Assembly (NCBI GenBank): GCA_030425395.1
Contig: JAUIAS010000013.1
Span: 20,239 to 84,238 of the forward strand
Reading direction: 5' to 3'
DNA: 64,000 bases
Source: Alphaproteobacteria bacterium
Lineage (GTDB): Bacteria; Pseudomonadota; Alphaproteobacteria; Rhodobacterales; Rhodobacteraceae
The notes beneath the pieces were generated by a model. The model had not been told where the DNA came from. It saw only the letters and a program-made list of their open reading frames with translations, and made no database searches. Position 1 is the first letter of the stretch. Each line of letters begins with the position of its first letter. The position numbers and the translations under genes were made by a program. This document shows, one piece after another, positions 8,574 through 17,229 of this stretch.

Positions 8574-9473
8574 TCAGCGGCCCCGCGCGCGCATTTGCCG
8601 GATCATGGAAACCGAATAGATCACCAACGCCGCCCAGATCATCGGAAAGGCGATCATGCGGGCGCGATCGAATTCCTCGCCAAAGACGAAGACCGCCACC
8701 AGAAAAATCAGTGTGGGCGCAATGTATTGCATGATGCCGATCGTCGACAACCGCACCAGCTTGGCCCCGTTGGCATAGGTAATCAGTGGCACTGCCGTCA
8801 CGATACCACCAGCCAGCAGCAACCAGAAGTCGCCAGTCCCTGGCGAGAAATGGCTTTCTGGTCCCAGCCAGATCACATATCCCAGCGCAAACGGCAGCAG
8901 GATCAACACCTCAAGCATAAAGCCCTGATTTGGCCCAATGGGCAGGGATTTCTTGAAAAAGGCATAAAAGCCCCACGACAAGGTCAGCCCAATTGATGCC
9001 AGCGGCAAGCTGCCGCTTTCTACCGTCAGAACAATCACGGCAAGCACCGCCAGAGCGATGGCAACCATCTGTGCCCGGCTCAGCCGCTCCCCCAGCAGAA
9101 CCGCCGCCAGAAAAACGCTGAACAACGGATTGATGTAATATCCAAGGGCGGCATCAACCGTCTTACCCACGGATATGGACCAGACATAAATCCCCCAGTT
9201 AACCGAAATCAGCGCTGCGGTCACACATCCCATCGCCAGCATGCGAGGGTTGGCCAAGGCCGTGCGCAAATCCCGTGTGCGACGCAGCACGATCAACAAC
9301 AGTCCCGCCACGGGCACCGACCACATAATCCTGTGCGCGACCACCTCGGTCGGTGGAATGTGGGACACCGCCTTGAGATACAGAGGCAACGCGCCCCACA
9401 TCAGGTAGGCCGCCAACGCAAAGGCAACACCTCGCGGTGTATCACGATCTTCAAGGGCTGGTGCGTCGTTCAT
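8574..9473 (-). CDS. rarD: EamA-superfamily transporter RarD
   Basis: A 299-residue membrane protein with about ten hydrophobic segments and the RarD subfamily pattern: a start GVAFALAAYLMWGALPLYLKAV, the segment NWGIYVWSISVGKTVDAALGYYINPLFSV, and TYANGAKLVRLSTIGIMQYIAPT near the C-terminus. RarD-type proteins are inner-membrane drug/metabolite exporters of uncertain substrate. ATG 9473 follows GGAGGATGGCCCA. It lies 63 bp downstream of the demethylation operon on the same strand and might be cotranscribed, though no link to that pathway is evident. Confidence 0.88.
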   Translation of the reverse strand: MNDAPALEDRDTPRGVAFALAAYLMWGALPLYLKAVSHIPPTEVVAHRIMWSVPVAGLLLIVLRRTRDLRTALANPRMLAMGCVTAALISVNWGIYVWSISVGKTVDAALGYYINPLFSVFLAAVLLGERLSRAQMVAIALAVLAVIVLTVESGSLPLASIGLTLSWGFYAFFKKSLPIGPNQGFMLEVLILLPFALGYVIWLGPESHFSPGTGDFWLLLAGGIVTAVPLITYANGAKLVRLSTIGIMQYIAPTLIFLVAVFVFGEEFDRARMIAFPMIWAALVIYSVSMIRQMRARGR

Positions 9474-9536
9474 TGGGCCATCCTCCGTTCCCGACTTACA
9501 TCCGCCGCAATCGGAAACACAGCCCAATCCGCCCCG

Positions 9537-11978
9537 TCAGGCACGGACCCGCTGTGACGTTGGGTCATACATGGGCTTCAGACTGGCCTCTGCGACGACA
9601 CGGGTTCCAGCGACGTCGATCTCGTATTTCGAGGCAAGAACATCCGCAGCACTTTGCCCGGCACAGGGAACATAGCCAAGGCCAATCGCCCCCCCAAGGT
9701 GATGTCCATAAGCCCCCGAACTCAGATACCCGACAATCTCGCCGTCGCGGAGCACCGGTTCGTTGTGATAGAGCAAAGGTTCGGGATCGGTCAGGCGGAA
9801 TTGAACCAGACGTTTGGCAAGGCCGGCCTCTTTCTTGGCAAGAACCGCGTCTCGCCCGATAAAATCGGGTTTGGTTGTCGCCACGGCAAACCCCAGGCCA
9901 GCCTCAAGAACGTGATCCTCACAGGTGATATCGTGTCCAAAGTGACGAAACGCCTTTTCGCTGCGCGCACAATCCATCATGTGCATCCCGCATAACCGCA
10001 GGCCCATATCCTGACCCGCGTCATGCAACGTGTCAAAGACATGGGCGGCCATTTCCGAAGACACATAAATTTCCCAACCCAATTCACCCACATAAGAAAC
10101 GCGATGCACCCGCGCGAGCCCCATGCCGATTTCGATCTCCTGCGCGGTGCCAAACGGATTAACATCGTTGGAAAAGTCATTTGGCGAAACCCGTTGCAAC
10201 AACGCCCGTGCATTTGGCCCCATCACGGCCAGAACGCCTTCTGCGGCGGTCACATCCGTAATCACCACGGCACGGTCGCCCACGTGACGCCGCAGCCATG
10301 TCTCATCGGCCAATCGCGTCGCGGCGGGCGTCACGACGAGATAGGCTGTTTCCGACAATCTGGTAACCGTTACATCCGCCTCGATCCCGCCGCGCGCGTT
10401 CAGAAACTGGGTATAGACGATCTTGCCCGCCGGGACCGACATGTTCGCCCCGCACATATGGTTCAGGAACGCCTCGGCGTCGCGCCCCTCCACCCTCAGC
10501 TTGCCAAAGGAGGACATGTCGTACATGCCGACATTGGTCCGCACGGCGGCGACTTCTTCGGCCACGTTGTCAAAGAAATTCTGGCGCTTCCACGAATAGT
10601 GGTATTCGCGATCCTGCCCTTCGCGCGCAAACCAGTTGGCACGTTCCCAGCCACCCAATTCACCAAAGACCGCCCCATTGCGGCCAAGCTGTTCGTGGAA
10701 CGGCGTGCGCCGCACCCCACGCGCGGTTGCCTTTTGACGGAAGGGAAAGTGATCCGCATAGAGCAACCCCAGCGTTTCGCTTGACCGCTCCATCAGATAG
10801 CTTTTGTTGCCCTGAAAGGGGTGCATCCGCGCAATATCCACATCTCCAAGATCAAATGGTTTGGCACCGTCCTCCATCCATTGCGCCAGAGCCATGCCCG
10901 CGCCTCCGGCGGATTGAATGCCGATTGAGTTGAACCCGGCAGCGACCCAGACATTGTCCATCTCAGGTGCGAGGCCAAGGTGATAGGCATCATCCGGCGT
11001 AAAACTCTCCGGCCCGTTAAAGAACGTGTGTATCCCCGCGTTGCCCAGCACCGGCATCCGGTTCACCGCCATTTCCAGGATCGGCTCAAAATGGTCAAAA
11101 TCCTCGGGCAATTGGTCAAACTCAAAGGCGTCTGGAATTGGCCCCCACGGTTTGCTGACCGGCTCGAATGCCCCCAGCATGAGCTTGCCCGCGTCTTCCT
11201 TGTAATAGGCGCATTCATCAGGCACCCGCAGCACCGGCAAGGTGCCCAATCCCTCGATCGGCTCTGATACGATATAGAAGTGTTCGCACGCCTGAAGCGG
11301 AACGTTCGTGCCCAGCATCTGGCCCACATCACGCCCCCACATGCCCGCACAATTCACCACATGATCGCAAGCGATCCGCCCCGATGTGCCGTCCTCGGCT
11401 TGCCAGTTGACCGCGGCAATGCGACGGCCTTCGCGCTCCACACCCGTCGCCTTGACCCGCTCCACCACGGTGGCGCCCCGCTGGCGCGCGCCCTTCGCCA
11501 GCGCCAGCGCGATATTGCCGGGATCACCCTGTCCATCCTTGGGCAGATACACGCCGCCAGTAATGCCTTCGGTGTTCAGGTGGGGATACCGTGCCTTAAC
11601 TTCGGCGGTGTCGATCTCCTCTATCTCGACCCCAAAAGCCCGCGCCATGGCGGCAGAACGGTGCAGTTCCTCCAGACGCTCGGTGGTTTTGGCAACAGTG
11701 ATTGACCCGACACGGCGGAACCCGGTCGCGACCCCTGCCTCGGCTTCGAGATTGCCGTAAAGTTCCTGCGAATATTTGGCCAACCGGGTCATGTTCGCCG
11801 TCGCCCGCAACTGCGCGATCAGCCCGGCGGCGTGCCATGTCGTCCCGGAGGTCAGCTGCTTGCGTTCCAGCAACACGACATCTGTCCACCCCAGTTTCGT
11901 CAGGTGATACGCCACCGAACAGCCGATGACCCCGCCGCCAATGATCACGACGCGAGCCTTTGAAGGAAGATTGGGCAT
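9537..11978 (-). CDS. GcvT-fused FAD oxidoreductase, dimethylglycine/sarcosine dehydrogenase-like (copy 1)
   Basis: An 813-residue two-module enzyme. Residues ~8-370 form a DAO-type FAD domain (VVIIGGGVIGCSVAYHL), with His49 in TSGTTWHAAGL at the position where dimethylglycine dehydrogenases bind FAD covalently. Then come an FAO_M linker (~370-430) and a GcvT aminomethyltransferase module (~430-805) that would pass the C1 unit to tetrahydrofolate. Expected substrates are methylated glycines such as dimethylglycine or sarcosine. It is the last gene of a five-gene operon and a paralogue of the next gene upstream (50-bp gap). The exact substrate cannot be told from sequence. Confidence 0.87.
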   Translation of the reverse strand: MPNLPSKARVVIIGGGVIGCSVAYHLTKLGWTDVVLLERKQLTSGTTWHAAGLIAQLRATANMTRLAKYSQELYGNLEAEAGVATGFRRVGSITVAKTTERLEELHRSAAMARAFGVEIEEIDTAEVKARYPHLNTEGITGGVYLPKDGQGDPGNIALALAKGARQRGATVVERVKATGVEREGRRIAAVNWQAEDGTSGRIACDHVVNCAGMWGRDVGQMLGTNVPLQACEHFYIVSEPIEGLGTLPVLRVPDECAYYKEDAGKLMLGAFEPVSKPWGPIPDAFEFDQLPEDFDHFEPILEMAVNRMPVLGNAGIHTFFNGPESFTPDDAYHLGLAPEMDNVWVAAGFNSIGIQSAGGAGMALAQWMEDGAKPFDLGDVDIARMHPFQGNKSYLMERSSETLGLLYADHFPFRQKATARGVRRTPFHEQLGRNGAVFGELGGWERANWFAREGQDREYHYSWKRQNFFDNVAEEVAAVRTNVGMYDMSSFGKLRVEGRDAEAFLNHMCGANMSVPAGKIVYTQFLNARGGIEADVTVTRLSETAYLVVTPAATRLADETWLRRHVGDRAVVITDVTAAEGVLAVMGPNARALLQRVSPNDFSNDVNPFGTAQEIEIGMGLARVHRVSYVGELGWEIYVSSEMAAHVFDTLHDAGQDMGLRLCGMHMMDCARSEKAFRHFGHDITCEDHVLEAGLGFAVATTKPDFIGRDAVLAKKEAGLAKRLVQFRLTDPEPLLYHNEPVLRDGEIVGYLSSGAYGHHLGGAIGLGYVPCAGQSAADVLASKYEIDVAGTRVVAEASLKPMYDPTSQRVRA

Positions 11979-12028
11979 GTTGTTTTTCCTTGTATCAGAT
12001 AGCGCGTGCTCAGGACCCGCGCGTCACA

Positions 12029-14482
12029 TCACGCCAGCAAGCGTGCGTTTTCGGCATCCCAGAGCGGCGCGTCAGGCTGCACCGTTGCGCGCCGACGTTC
12101 CCCGTAGATCTCGACTTCGATTTCGGTGCCAGCTTGCGTTAGGTCGGCGCGGATCATGCCCAGTGCGACAGACGCTCCAACACGATACCCCCACGCACCC
12201 GACGTGGTTTCGCCCACGATCTGCCCATCATGCCACAGCGTCGACATATAGGGCGCGTCCGCTTCTGCGGCATCAACCACCAACGTGACAAAACGTTTCT
12301 TCACACCACGTTGCCGCTCCGCCAGCAACGCCGCCTTGCCGGGGAAATCCTGCGGTTTATCGAGCCTGACAAACCGATCCAAACCACCTTCAAACATCGA
12401 ATAATCCGTGGACAGATCTCCCTTCCATGCGCGGTATCCCTTTTCGATGCGCAGAGAATTGAGTGCAAACATCCCGAATGGTTTTGCCCCCGCAGCAAGG
12501 ACGGCCTCGTAAATCGCCGGGATATCCGCCACCTCGGCGTGGATTTCCCATCCCAGTTCACCGGCAAAAGACAGGCGCAGAACGGCTGCCCAGGCCCCAG
12601 CGACGGTGGCTTCCTGCATACTCAGCCACGGCAACGAAAGGTCCGCGTCACCGATCTTGGCCATCACTTCGCGGGATTTGGGGCCGGTGACGATCAGGGT
12701 GGACATACGATCGGTCCAGTCCTCCAGCGTGAACGCCGCATCCTTTGGCATCCGCGCCTCAAGCCACTCCCGGTCATGCCAGCGGGCGGTAGCCGCAGTG
12801 ATCAGAACAAAACGATCTTCGGCCTCACGGGACACGGACATTTCCGTCACGATCCGCCCCCGGTCATCGGCGAAATACACCAATCCGACGCGCCCGATCT
12901 TGGGCAGAGCACCGGTCACGATCCCTCGCAGCCATTCATCGGCCCCCGAACCAGTGATCTTGAAACGCGAAAAGCCCGGTAGATCGAGAACCCCACAATG
13001 GTCACGCACCGCCTCGCATTCCTCCCGGATGCGGGGCTCCCATGGGCCTGCTCGGTTGAATGTCTTGGTGGCTTCCTCCGATGTGTCGTCACCCGGCTGG
13101 GCGAACCAGTTGGCGCGTTCCCAACCGCCATAGTCGCCCATCTGACCGCCCAGCGCCTTGACCCTGTCATGGACAGCCGACACCTTGCGATCCGGTGCTG
13201 CGGGCCAGCGGTGCCACGGGAAATGCATGGCATATTCATTGCCATAGACTTCCATCCCCTTGGCCACGCAATACTCATGGTCCGTATAATCGGTATAGCG
13301 GCGCGGATCGCAGGACCACATGTCCCATTCTGGCGCGCCATCAACAATCCATTCGGCCAACACCTTGCCTGCACCGCCGCCCTGCGCGATGCCGAACGTG
13401 AACACACAAGCTTCGAAAGCGTTCTTGACCCCTGGCATCGGCCCAAGCAGAGGCATGCCATCCGGCGCATAGGGGATCGGCCCGTTGATCACGTTGGACA
13501 CGCCCGATGTTTCCATCAGCGGGACACGCGCCATCGCATCGACGACGATGTCTTCGATCCGATCCATGTCCTGCTGCCATAGCTGAAAGCTGAAATCGTC
13601 AGGCATGACATCGCCCTCGTTTTCCCAATGCGCCTTGCAATTGGGTTCATAGGGGCCAAGGTTGTAGCCGTTCTTTTCCTGCCGCAGGTAATAGGACACA
13701 TCCACGTCACGGATCAAAGGAAGCTTGCGGCCATTTTCCTTGGACCACGCTTCGATCTCGGGGATCTGTTCGGTCAGCAGATACTGGTGCTCCATCACCA
13801 TCATCGGCACGGTGCGCCCTCCATAGGGCTTGAACCATTCCCCAACGCGCTGCGCATAATAACCCGCCGCGTTGACGACATAGTCACAGGCGATGTCACC
13901 CTTATCGGTATGCACGATCCAAGTGTCGTCCTCTTTCTGGGTCACGCCGGTCGCAGGGCAGAAACGAATGATCTTGGCCCCCATGTCGCGCGCGCCCTTG
14001 GCCAGCGCCTGCGTCAACTGCGCGGGGTCAATATCCCCGTCATTGGGATCATAAAGCGCTCCGACAAGATCATGGGTTTCGATGAACGGGTAGCGCTCTT
14101 TGATTTCTTCAGGTGTGAGGATTTCAAGCGCCATCCCCTGATACAGCCCCATGCCCTTGGCGCGTTCGAACTCCTGCATCCGTTCGGCGGAATGCGCCAG
14201 ACGGATGGACCCCGTCTGGTGATAGTTCATGGGGTAGTCGACCTCTTCGCCCAATCGCGCATAAAGCTCGGTCGAATAGCGTTGCATGTTCATCACCGAC
14301 CACGATGTTGAAAACGTCGGCACATTGCCTGCGGCATGCCATGTGGACCCCGCCGTCAGTTCGTTCTTTTCCAGAAGAACGCAATCCGTCAGACCCTTCT
14401 TGGCCAGATGATACAGACAAGACGCGCCAACCGCGCCACCGCCAATAATGACCACGCGGGCCGTAGATGGGAAATCAGCCAT
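12029..14482 (-). CDS. GcvT-fused FAD oxidoreductase, dimethylglycine/sarcosine dehydrogenase-like (copy 2)
   Basis: An 817-residue paralogue of the downstream gene, with the same order: FAD domain (VVIIGGGAVGASCLYHLAK, residues 9-28), probable flavinylated His49 in TAGSTWHAAGN, FAO_M linker, GcvT module from ~440 and GcvT C-terminal barrel ending near 805. The copies differ at many positions (for example GYYAQRVGEWFKPYGG here against GMWGRDVGQMLGTN in copy 1), so they probably act on different N-methyl compounds in sequence. It starts 11 bp after the GFA gene in the same operon. Confidence 0.87.
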   Translation of the reverse strand: MADFPSTARVVIIGGGAVGASCLYHLAKKGLTDCVLLEKNELTAGSTWHAAGNVPTFSTSWSVMNMQRYSTELYARLGEEVDYPMNYHQTGSIRLAHSAERMQEFERAKGMGLYQGMALEILTPEEIKERYPFIETHDLVGALYDPNDGDIDPAQLTQALAKGARDMGAKIIRFCPATGVTQKEDDTWIVHTDKGDIACDYVVNAAGYYAQRVGEWFKPYGGRTVPMMVMEHQYLLTEQIPEIEAWSKENGRKLPLIRDVDVSYYLRQEKNGYNLGPYEPNCKAHWENEGDVMPDDFSFQLWQQDMDRIEDIVVDAMARVPLMETSGVSNVINGPIPYAPDGMPLLGPMPGVKNAFEACVFTFGIAQGGGAGKVLAEWIVDGAPEWDMWSCDPRRYTDYTDHEYCVAKGMEVYGNEYAMHFPWHRWPAAPDRKVSAVHDRVKALGGQMGDYGGWERANWFAQPGDDTSEEATKTFNRAGPWEPRIREECEAVRDHCGVLDLPGFSRFKITGSGADEWLRGIVTGALPKIGRVGLVYFADDRGRIVTEMSVSREAEDRFVLITAATARWHDREWLEARMPKDAAFTLEDWTDRMSTLIVTGPKSREVMAKIGDADLSLPWLSMQEATVAGAWAAVLRLSFAGELGWEIHAEVADIPAIYEAVLAAGAKPFGMFALNSLRIEKGYRAWKGDLSTDYSMFEGGLDRFVRLDKPQDFPGKAALLAERQRGVKKRFVTLVVDAAEADAPYMSTLWHDGQIVGETTSGAWGYRVGASVALGMIRADLTQAGTEIEVEIYGERRRATVQPDAPLWDAENARLLA

Positions 14483-14493
14483 GATCGTTCTCC

Positions 14494-14877
14494 TCAGGGT
14501 TTGCGGGGCAGATCATCGGCGATGTCATAGTAATCGCCCTTGTCCGCCACAAAGATGTGTTTTTCCAGTTTGATACCTGTTGGCCGGTCCAGCGCCCCAA
14601 GCGAGAAGCTGATCGTGTCCTCGTCCTCTGCAGTCCAGAACAGGAATGATCCGCAACGGGGACAAAACCCGCGCCGGGCGCCGGGCGTCGCATGAAACCA
14701 TGTCACGGGGCCGAAAATCTTGAGCGCCGCACGCGCAACATAGGCCGACGCCCAAAGATGCCCTGATTGACGACGGCATTGGCTGCAATGGCACACCGAC
14801 GCCCCCTTTGGGACTGCGCCGGTTTCAAAGTGGATATCGCCACACAAGCAGCGCCCTGTCGTCTTTGAGCCTGTCAT
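14494..14877 (-). CDS. GFA (CENP-V/glutathione-dependent formaldehyde-activating) family protein
   Basis: A 127-residue zinc protein. Its cysteines follow the GFA pattern: C10xC12, C29xCxxC34 and C72PRC75. Members such as Gfa of Paracoccus were linked to condensing formaldehyde with glutathione, although activity is unproven for most. The ATG at 14877 overlaps the LysE stop (ATGA); an in-frame upstream extension would lie inside lysE and is not real. Its place just before two oxidative demethylases, whose reactions can release formaldehyde, makes a formaldehyde-handling role plausible here. Confidence 0.85.
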   Translation of the reverse strand: MTGSKTTGRCLCGDIHFETGAVPKGASVCHCSQCRRQSGHLWASAYVARAALKIFGPVTWFHATPGARRGFCPRCGSFLFWTAEDEDTISFSLGALDRPTGIKLEKHIFVADKGDYYDIADDLPRKP

Positions 14878-15494
14878 TCCAAGACAATCCTTGCTGCGAG
14901 CCCGCCAAACACCACGGCGGATACCTTGCCCATAACCCCCTGCACCGGCCCAAGCGCCGTGGAAAACACCCCCGCAAGCGCCCCGTAGCCGCCTGTAATG
15001 ATCAAACCCGACGTGATGAACATAAGACCCAACCCCAACGTCTGATGCCAGATCGGCCCGACATCCGGCGACACGAATTGCGGCAGGAACGCGATGATGA
15101 ACACCGCGACCTTGGGGTTCAGAAGATTGGTTACAAAGCCTTTGCGCACCGCCGCGCCAAGATTGCGCTGGCCGGTTTGCAAGGCAGCAGGCGGCGATTG
15201 CCATGCGCCCCAAGCCAGCCAAAGAAGATATCCTGCCCCAGCCCATCGGATCGCGTCATAGGCATGAGGCACGGACAGCACGGCCGCCGATATCCCGACA
15301 GTCGCCAAGGCCACATGGACACCGCCCCCAAGCGCCACGCCCAACGCCGCCGCCGCACCACTGCGCCAACCACCAGACAAACCGCAGGCGCTGGCAAACA
15401 TGACATCCGCACCCGGCGTCAGGTTAAGAACAACGCTGGCCAGCATGAACGCGGCGATCGTCGCAGGATCCATGGAAAGAAGCGTTTCGATCAT
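14874..15494 (-). CDS. LysE/RhtB-family amino-acid exporter
   Basis: A 206-residue inner-membrane protein with about six hydrophobic segments. The start MDPATIAAFMLASVVLNLTPGADVMF matches the LysE/RhtB family, as does GFVTNLLNPKVAVFIIAFLPQFV in the middle. Such proteins export amino acids or derivatives. It lies 9 bp downstream of the XRE-cupin regulator and overlaps the GFA gene by 4 bases, so it belongs to the demethylation operon. A role in exporting excess glycine, sarcosine or a related compound is inferred from context only. Confidence 0.85.
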   Translation of the reverse strand: MIETLLSMDPATIAAFMLASVVLNLTPGADVMFASACGLSGGWRSGAAAALGVALGGGVHVALATVGISAAVLSVPHAYDAIRWAGAGYLLWLAWGAWQSPPAALQTGQRNLGAAVRKGFVTNLLNPKVAVFIIAFLPQFVSPDVGPIWHQTLGLGLMFITSGLIITGGYGALAGVFSTALGPVQGVMGKVSAVVFGGLAARIVLE

Positions 15495-15503
15495 CTGCGC
15501 CCC

Positions 15504-16076
15504 TTAATACACAGGCGGGGCGATCACCCAGATCACCACAGCCGGTTCGTCATAGGGGTTGATCCATTCAAACGGTTCTCCTCGAATGCGAAAACTGTCG
15601 CCTGCGCCAACGGTGAACCTTTGGCCCGCAATCACCAGATCAAGCTGCCCTGATACCACGTAGCCGACCTCTTGCGTGGGTCGGGAAACCGCGTCACCAA
15701 TGCGCGACCGGGGCAGAAAGGTGGAATGCACCACCTCGAAATCGTCTGTCAGGTCAGGGGAAAGCAGCTCTTCGACCAGACCGGCTTCGCCCGATCCAAT
15801 GGGGCGGCGGGCACCCTTGCGAACGATATGTCCTGCCTCTTGTGCCGGGGCGGGGGCTTGGCCGAACAACATCGACAAGGGCACACCGAGAACTTCTCCG
15901 AAGTGGCGCAGGTCATCGACCGACGGTTGGGACAAGTCGCGTTCGACCTGACTGATCCAGCCCACGGATCGGCCAAGACGTTCCCCCAGATCTGCCAGCG
16001 TCAGCCCGCGCGCCTTGCGCAGCGCCCTGAGATCGGCACCCAGCGTTTCGCTCTGGATCGGATTGCGAGACAGCAT
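15504..16076 (-). CDS. XRE-cupin transcriptional regulator of the demethylation operon
   Basis: A 190-residue regulator. Residues ~12-66 form an XRE helix-turn-helix (LRALRKARGLTLADLGERLGRSVGWISQVER), and residues ~115-185 a cupin ligand-binding barrel (VGYVVSGQLDLVIAGQRFTVGAGDSFRI). Such fusions usually repress neighbouring catabolic genes and respond to a small metabolite. It is the first gene of a same-strand operon (LysE, GFA, two demethylases). Two 27-bp palindromes lie 13 and 52 bases upstream of its start, most likely its own operators. Confidence 0.88.
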   Translation of the reverse strand: MLSRNPIQSETLGADLRALRKARGLTLADLGERLGRSVGWISQVERDLSQPSVDDLRHFGEVLGVPLSMLFGQAPAPAQEAGHIVRKGARRPIGSGEAGLVEELLSPDLTDDFEVVHSTFLPRSRIGDAVSRPTQEVGYVVSGQLDLVIAGQRFTVGAGDSFRIRGEPFEWINPYDEPAVVIWVIAPPVY

Positions 16077-16088
16077 AGGCTGTGGCCC

Positions 16089-16115
16089 CGTGAAATATCA
16101 TCGTTGATTTTCACG
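16089..16115 (-). promoter_or_regulatory. Palindromic operator 1 upstream of the XRE-cupin operon
   Basis: A 27-bp palindrome with arms CGTGAAAT and ATTTTCACG around an AT-rich centre, beginning 13 bases before the regulator start codon. The same architecture recurs 39 bases upstream with the same outer arms and length, which makes an XRE-cupin binding site likely. Confidence 0.6.
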
Positions 16116-16127
16116 GTGGCGGATTCG

Positions 16128-16154
16128 CGTGAAAAAGCAAGAGATTTTTTCACG
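16128..16154 (-). promoter_or_regulatory. Palindromic operator 2 upstream of the XRE-cupin operon
   Basis: A 27-bp palindrome with arms CGTGAAAAA and TTTTTTCACG, starting exactly 39 bases from the start of the first one. Spacing near four helical turns would place two dimers on almost the same face of DNA. Confidence 0.6.
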
Positions 16155-16186
16155 GCATGGCAAGATCAGAGTGCCTGATCTGCCCG

Positions 16187-17224
16187 CTACGACGCGCCCA
16201 ACGTTTTGTGCAGCCATGTTGCCGAGGCGTGGATTGCCTGCCCCGCTTGTGGAACGACCTTACCAAGGGACACAAAGGCATGAACCTGTCCCTCATAGGG
16301 TTCGAGCGTGACGCGGACCCCCGCCGCCTTGAGAGCATCAGCGTAAGCCAGAGCATCAGACCAAAGTGGGTCATGCCCTCCGGCGACGATAAACGCGGGT
16401 GGTTGGCCGCTCAGCCGGTCGGACATGAGCGGCGATACGCGGGGCTGCAGCCGGTCGATCTCTTTCGGCAGATATTGATCCAGATACCAGCGAATACGCG
16501 TCAGCGGCAAAAGCGGCTGATCAGCCAATGCCGCCATCGAGGCGCTGTCCAGCCGGGCATCCACCGCTGGATAGATCAGAAGTTGCGCTGCTGGCAGAAC
16601 ATCACCCGCTGCCGATAAATCATGCATCAGGGCAGCGGTCAGATTTCCGCCGGCACTGTCGCCACCAACCGCCATGCGCGCGGGGTCTACAGCAATACCC
16701 GTAGCCCCTGACACCAAAGCCCGATACGCCGCAAGCACATCGTCAGGCGCCGCCGGAAACGGATGTTCAGGTGCCAGACGGTATTCCAGCGACACAACGC
16801 GAAGACGCCCCCAATCTGCCAGTCGCCCACACAGCCCGTCATGGGTATCGACGTTACCCTGCACCCAGCCACCGCCATGCAGATAGAGCAAAAGCGGTGC
16901 ATCATCGCCCAATCCCGCCGGTGTATAAACCCGTGCCGGACACTCACCATCCGCACCGGGAAGCGTCAGGTCGCGCCTGTTCACCGTATCAGGACAAGGG
17001 ATGTCGAACTTTTCCGCCATTAACGCAATCTGCGCCCGGCTTTCCGCAAGGGTCGGGTCTCCTCCCGTATCGCGCACCTTGGCAACCGCCGTGCTGAGCG
17101 CGGCAGCAGACGGATCAATCCGGCGGCCATCGACAAGAGGCAACCGACCTGCAAACACCAGACGTTGCAAGCGTTCCGGTAAAAACAGAAGCGATAATGA
17201 AAACGCGACCGAAAGCTTGCCCAT
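16187..17224 (-). CDS. Alpha/beta hydrolase (HSL-type esterase/lipase)
   Basis: A 345-residue hydrolase of the hormone-sensitive-lipase group. The oxyanion motif LHGGGW is followed by VSLEYRLAPEHPFPAAPDD, the nucleophile elbow GGDSAGG, and a C-terminal His in EGQVHAF. A hydrophobic stretch at the N-terminus (LSVAFSLSLLFLPERL) may associate with the membrane. ATG 17224 lies 5 bases after the thiolase stop; a GTG at 17233 overlapping that stop is an alternative, and no strong ribosome site decides. Coupling to the thiolase gene suggests fatty-acid or ester metabolism, but the substrate is unknown. Confidence 0.83.
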   Translation of the reverse strand: MGKLSVAFSLSLLFLPERLQRLVFAGRLPLVDGRRIDPSAAALSTAVAKVRDTGGDPTLAESRAQIALMAEKFDIPCPDTVNRRDLTLPGADGECPARVYTPAGLGDDAPLLLYLHGGGWVQGNVDTHDGLCGRLADWGRLRVVSLEYRLAPEHPFPAAPDDVLAAYRALVSGATGIAVDPARMAVGGDSAGGNLTAALMHDLSAAGDVLPAAQLLIYPAVDARLDSASMAALADQPLLPLTRIRWYLDQYLPKEIDRLQPRVSPLMSDRLSGQPPAFIVAGGHDPLWSDALAYADALKAAGVRVTLEPYEGQVHAFVSLGKVVPQAGQAIHASATWLHKTLGAS

Positions 17225-17229
17225 AAGGA

